From Clostridia bacterium (GTDB lineage: Bacteria > Bacillota > Clostridia > Oscillospirales > Butyricicoccaceae), in NCBI GenBank assembly GCA_017396925.1, contig JAFQKM010000217.1, positions 1 to 7,130 on the forward strand: a stretch of DNA of 7,130 bases, given 5' to 3'. Positions 4,636 to 7,130 of this stretch are shown piece after piece. Both the position numbers and the translations under genes were made by a program. Each line of letters opens with the position of its first letter. Within the stretch, counting starts at the first letter, position 1. The notes beneath the pieces are model-generated. The model was not told where the DNA came from, did no database searches, and saw only the letters and a program-made list of their open reading frames with translations.

Positions 4636-6645
4636 ATGGATAAAAAGCTGACAAAACTCTTGGAACCCGGATTCAAAACCATCTTTGCGATGCTGATCGT
4701 TTTTGCCCTGGTCACGGCCTATTTTTCGGTGCCGGTGGCCATCGTCGAGGGCGTGCTGGTCATATTGGTCTTTGTTTTCTATAAGAACAAGTCCCGCCGC
4801 CGCAGCGACCGCATCCGCAAGTATGTCGATACGCTGGCCTTCCAGATCGACAATGCCTCCAAGAATACCATCATTCATTTCCCCCTGCCCATGGTCATCC
4901 TGCGCCTCGACACCGGCGAGATCGTCTGGGAAAACGACGGCTTCGAGCAGATGACCGGCGGCTATAAGCGGGTATTCGACACCCACATCACCGAGGTCGT
5001 TCCCGGCTTCGACACCAAGTGGATCCTCGAGGGCAAGAACTGCTGCCCCTTCGATATCCAGGTGGGCGAGCGCAAGTATAACGTCTACGGCAACATCGTC
5101 AAGGGCCCCAATGTGGAAAAGAGCGGCCTGCTGTCGACCCTCTTCTGGGTCGACGTCACCGAGTTTTCGGCCCTGCGCGAGAAATACCGCCGCAGCCGTC
5201 CTGTGGTGGCCTCTATCCACATCGACAACCACGAAGAGCTCTTCAAGGGCCTCAGCGAGGCCGAGAAATCGACCATCAACGCCGAGATCGACCGTATGCT
5301 GGCCGACTGGCTGCAGAAATCGGGCGGCCTGCTGCGCAAGCTGGAGCGTGCCAAGTATCTGGCCGTCTTCGAGACCGAAGCCCTGCTGCGCATGACGGCG
5401 GCCAAGTTCCCCATCATCGAGCAGATGCACGAGATCAAAAACTCGGAGGGCCTGAGTGCCACCCTGTCGATCGGTATCGGCAAGGGCGAAGAGACCGATC
5501 TGGGCGAGCTCTACCGCTATGCCGGCCTGTCGATCGACATGGCGCTGTCGCGCGGCGGCGACCAGGTGGTCATCAAGTCGCCCACCGCCTTTGAGTTCTA
5601 CGGCGGTCAGAGCAAGGAGATCGAAAAGCGCTCGAAGGTCAAGTCGCGCGTGGTCGCCAACGCCCTGGCCCAGCTGATCCGCGATTCCAGCCAGGTCTTC
5701 GTTATGGGTCACCGCGTATCCGACCTCGACTCGATCGGTTCGGCAGCCGGTGTGGTCGCGCTGGCCCGCAAGTGCGGCCGCCGCCCCTATATCATCTGCG
5801 ACCGTACCGCCACCGCGGCCGGCGAGCTGATCGACCGTCTGGCGGCCCTGCCCGAATACGATGGAATCTTTATTACCGAACAGGAGGCCATCATGCTGGC
5901 CGATGCACAGACCCTGCTGGTCGTGGTCGACACCTCCCGCCCCGACATCGTCGAGGCCCCCGAGCTGCTGGAGACCATTCCCAAGATCACGGTCATCGAC
6001 CATCACCGCCGTGCGGCAAGCTATATCGAAACGGCGGCCATCAATATGAACGAGCCCTACGCCAGCTCGGCCAGCGAACTGGTCACCGAGCTGATCCAGT
6101 ATGTCCTCAGCCCCCAGGAGCTGCTGAAGGGTGAGGCCGAGGCGCTGCTGGCCGGCATCGTCCTCGATACCAAGAGCTTCACGGTCAAGACCGGCGTGCG
6201 TACCTTCGAGGCGGCGGCTTATCTCAAGCAGATCGGCGCCGACACGGTGGACGTCCGCAAGATGTTCTCGGGCAATCTGGATGGCTATATCAAGCGCTAT
6301 CAGCTGATCTCCGACGCACGGCATATGTGCCCCGGCATCTCGCTGGTCGTTGCGCGCAGCACCACCCCCCGCGCCGTTGCGGCCCAGGCAGCCGACGAGC
6401 TGATCAACATCAGCGACGTTGCCGCAGCCTTTGTCGTCTTCCCCGAACCGGGCGGCGCAACCTGCATTTCGGGCCGAAGCTACGGCAAGGTCAATGTGCA
6501 GTTCGTACTTGAAAAGATCGGCGGCGGCGGCAGCATGAATATGGCCGGCGCGCAGTTCTCCGATAAATCCCCCGACGAGGTCGTGCCCATGCTGCAGAAG
6601 GCCGTCGAGGAATACTTAAGCGAAACCAAGAAGAAAGAGGAGTAA
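4636..6645 (+). CDS. gdpP: GdpP-family c-di-AMP phosphodiesterase (DHH/DHHA1), variant DHHA1 motif
   Basis: A membrane-anchored 669-residue protein of the usual GdpP length and order. Two membrane helices (about 15-30 and 34-49) come first. A PAS-like region follows (about 80-180), then a degenerate GGDEF domain with GGDQ (308-311) in place of the signature. The DHH domain has MGHRVSDLDSIG (His359, Asp363, Asp365), VVDTSRP (Asp432), IDHH (455-457) and GIVLDTKSF (Asp511). The DHHA1 domain ends at GGGGSMNMAGAQ (629-640). GdpP hydrolyses the second messenger c-di-AMP to pApA, affecting osmolyte and wall homeostasis. All expected DHH metal ligands appear present, but Ser633 replaces the His normally found after the Gly run, so activity may be altered. 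AGGAG (4622-4626) is nine bases before the ATG. The 5' end is duplicated in inverted orientation at 1-200. rplI follows five bases after the stop codon. Confidence 0.92.
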   Translation: MDKKLTKLLEPGFKTIFAMLIVFALVTAYFSVPVAIVEGVLVILVFVFYKNKSRRRSDRIRKYVDTLAFQIDNASKNTIIHFPLPMVILRLDTGEIVWENDGFEQMTGGYKRVFDTHITEVVPGFDTKWILEGKNCCPFDIQVGERKYNVYGNIVKGPNVEKSGLLSTLFWVDVTEFSALREKYRRSRPVVASIHIDNHEELFKGLSEAEKSTINAEIDRMLADWLQKSGGLLRKLERAKYLAVFETEALLRMTAAKFPIIEQMHEIKNSEGLSATLSIGIGKGEETDLGELYRYAGLSIDMALSRGGDQVVIKSPTAFEFYGGQSKEIEKRSKVKSRVVANALAQLIRDSSQVFVMGHRVSDLDSIGSAAGVVALARKCGRRPYIICDRTATAAGELIDRLAALPEYDGIFITEQEAIMLADAQTLLVVVDTSRPDIVEAPELLETIPKITVIDHHRRAASYIETAAINMNEPYASSASELVTELIQYVLSPQELLKGEAEALLAGIVLDTKSFTVKTGVRTFEAAAYLKQIGADTVDVRKMFSGNLDGYIKRYQLISDARHMCPGISLVVARSTTPRAVAAQAADELINISDVAAAFVVFPEPGGATCISGRSYGKVNVQFVLEKIGGGGSMNMAGAQFSDKSPDEVVPMLQKAVEEYLSETKKKEE

Positions 6646-6650
6646 ATATC

Positions 6651-7100
6651 ATGAAAGTTATTCTGCTTGAAAATGTAAAGGGCCAGGGCAAGAAGGGCGA
6701 AATGGTCAACGTATCCGACGGCTATGCCCGCAACTTCCTGCTGCCCAAGAAGTTGGCCATGGAGGCCACAACCGACGCCATCAACGCCAAGAAGATCGCC
6801 GACGACGCCGCCAAGCGCCGCCACGACCTGGAAAAGCAGGCCGCCCTCGACCTGAGCAAGAAGCTGGGCGAGATGCCCGTCAGGATCCAGGCCAAGGCCG
6901 GCAACGGCGGCAAGCTGTTCGGCAGCGTCACCACCAAGGAGATCTCCGAAGCCCTCAAGGCCCAGTATAAGATCGACATCCCCAAGGCCAAGCTGACCCT
7001 CGACGAGCCCATCAAGACCTTCGGCACCTTCGAAGTCAAGGTGAAGCTCATGCCCGAAATCGCAGGCAAGCTCTTTGTCATCGTTGCGGAGCAAGCATAG
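6651..7100 (+). CDS. rplI: 50S ribosomal protein L9
   Basis: A complete 149-residue L9, the standard length. The N-terminal rRNA-binding domain has MKVILLENVKGQGKKGEMV and the family signature VSDGYARNFLLPKKLA (residues 21-36). A long charged connecting helix (about 41-75) follows, then the C-terminal domain with GGKLFGSVTTKEI (86-98) and a final KLFVIVAE strand. It binds 23S rRNA domain V near the L1 stalk and helps maintain reading frame. Its RBS (AGAGGAG, 6636-6642) lies within the last gdpP codons, the gdpP TAA is at 6643-6645 and the ATG is eight bases past the RBS, so translation is probably coupled and the promoter shared. In many Firmicutes the next gene is the replicative helicase, but the window ends first. 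Confidence 0.97.
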   Translation: MKVILLENVKGQGKKGEMVNVSDGYARNFLLPKKLAMEATTDAINAKKIADDAAKRRHDLEKQAALDLSKKLGEMPVRIQAKAGNGGKLFGSVTTKEISEALKAQYKIDIPKAKLTLDEPIKTFGTFEVKVKLMPEIAGKLFVIVAEQA

Positions 7101-7130
7101 CTTGTTCCGCGCAGGAATGTGCGCAGCACA
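7086..7130 (+). repeat. Hairpins over and after the rplI stop codon
   Basis: GCGGAGCAAGC (7086-7096) pairs with GCTTGTTCCGC (7100-7110) through 11 bases with one G-U pair and an ATA loop. The rplI stop TAG (7098-7100) therefore sits at the loop. A second small hairpin, TGTGC/GCACA (7118-7122, 7126-7130), reaches the window edge and may be the tip of a larger stem. No T run is visible, so it cannot be called a terminator. Confidence 0.5.

Noticed and set aside
4492..6324. 610-codon minus-strand open frame opposite gdpP
   Set aside because: It is the complement of a gene with membrane, GGDEF-like, DHH and DHHA1 signatures. The translation is repetitive and unlike a folded family, so it is a by-product of codon bias.

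Overview
This 7.1 kb window looks like chromosome of a moderately GC-rich Firmicute of class Clostridia, most likely in or near Oscillospiraceae. The support is the gdpP-rplI gene pair (a Firmicutes arrangement), AGGAGG-type ribosome binding sites, sigma-A style promoters, and dense GC-rich hairpin repeats of the kind scattered through Oscillospiraceae genomes. The genus cannot be fixed from this window.

Layout. (i) 1-80, minus strand: the first 26 codons of a second gdpP-like gene that runs off the left edge. (ii) 308-676, plus: a small AT-rich single-pass membrane protein of unknown function, transcribed divergently from (i), with an intrinsic terminator. (iii) 1019-2389, minus: an M20-family metallo-amidohydrolase with its own promoter, a hairpin-rich 3' region and a minus-strand terminator. 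(iv) 2527-2860: a nest of hairpin repeats. (v) 2996-4214, plus: a two-gene, overlapping, phage-type replication cassette, made of a replisome-organiser-like protein and a G39P-like helicase loader. (vi) 4206-4496: a second copy of the repeats, split by a 179 bp hairpin-rich segment. (vii) 4636-7100, plus: complete gdpP (c-di-AMP phosphodiesterase family) followed by rplI (ribosomal protein L9), translationally coupled.

The most unusual features are structural. The promoter, leader and first 80 coding bases of gdpP occur twice in inverted orientation about 4.4 kb apart (1-200 and 4514-4715). The -35, -10 and RBS are identical, and most coding differences are synonymous. This points to an inverted duplication of gdpP in which both copies have been under selection, and it could support inversion of the whole interval. 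The complete GdpP also has Ser633 where the DHHA1 Gly-rich motif normally has His. Finally, the phage-type replication cassette sits alone, without other phage genes, between direct repeats and just upstream of gdpP-rplI, a locus that in many Firmicutes continues into the replicative helicase gene. No tRNA, rRNA, CRISPR or transposase gene was seen.
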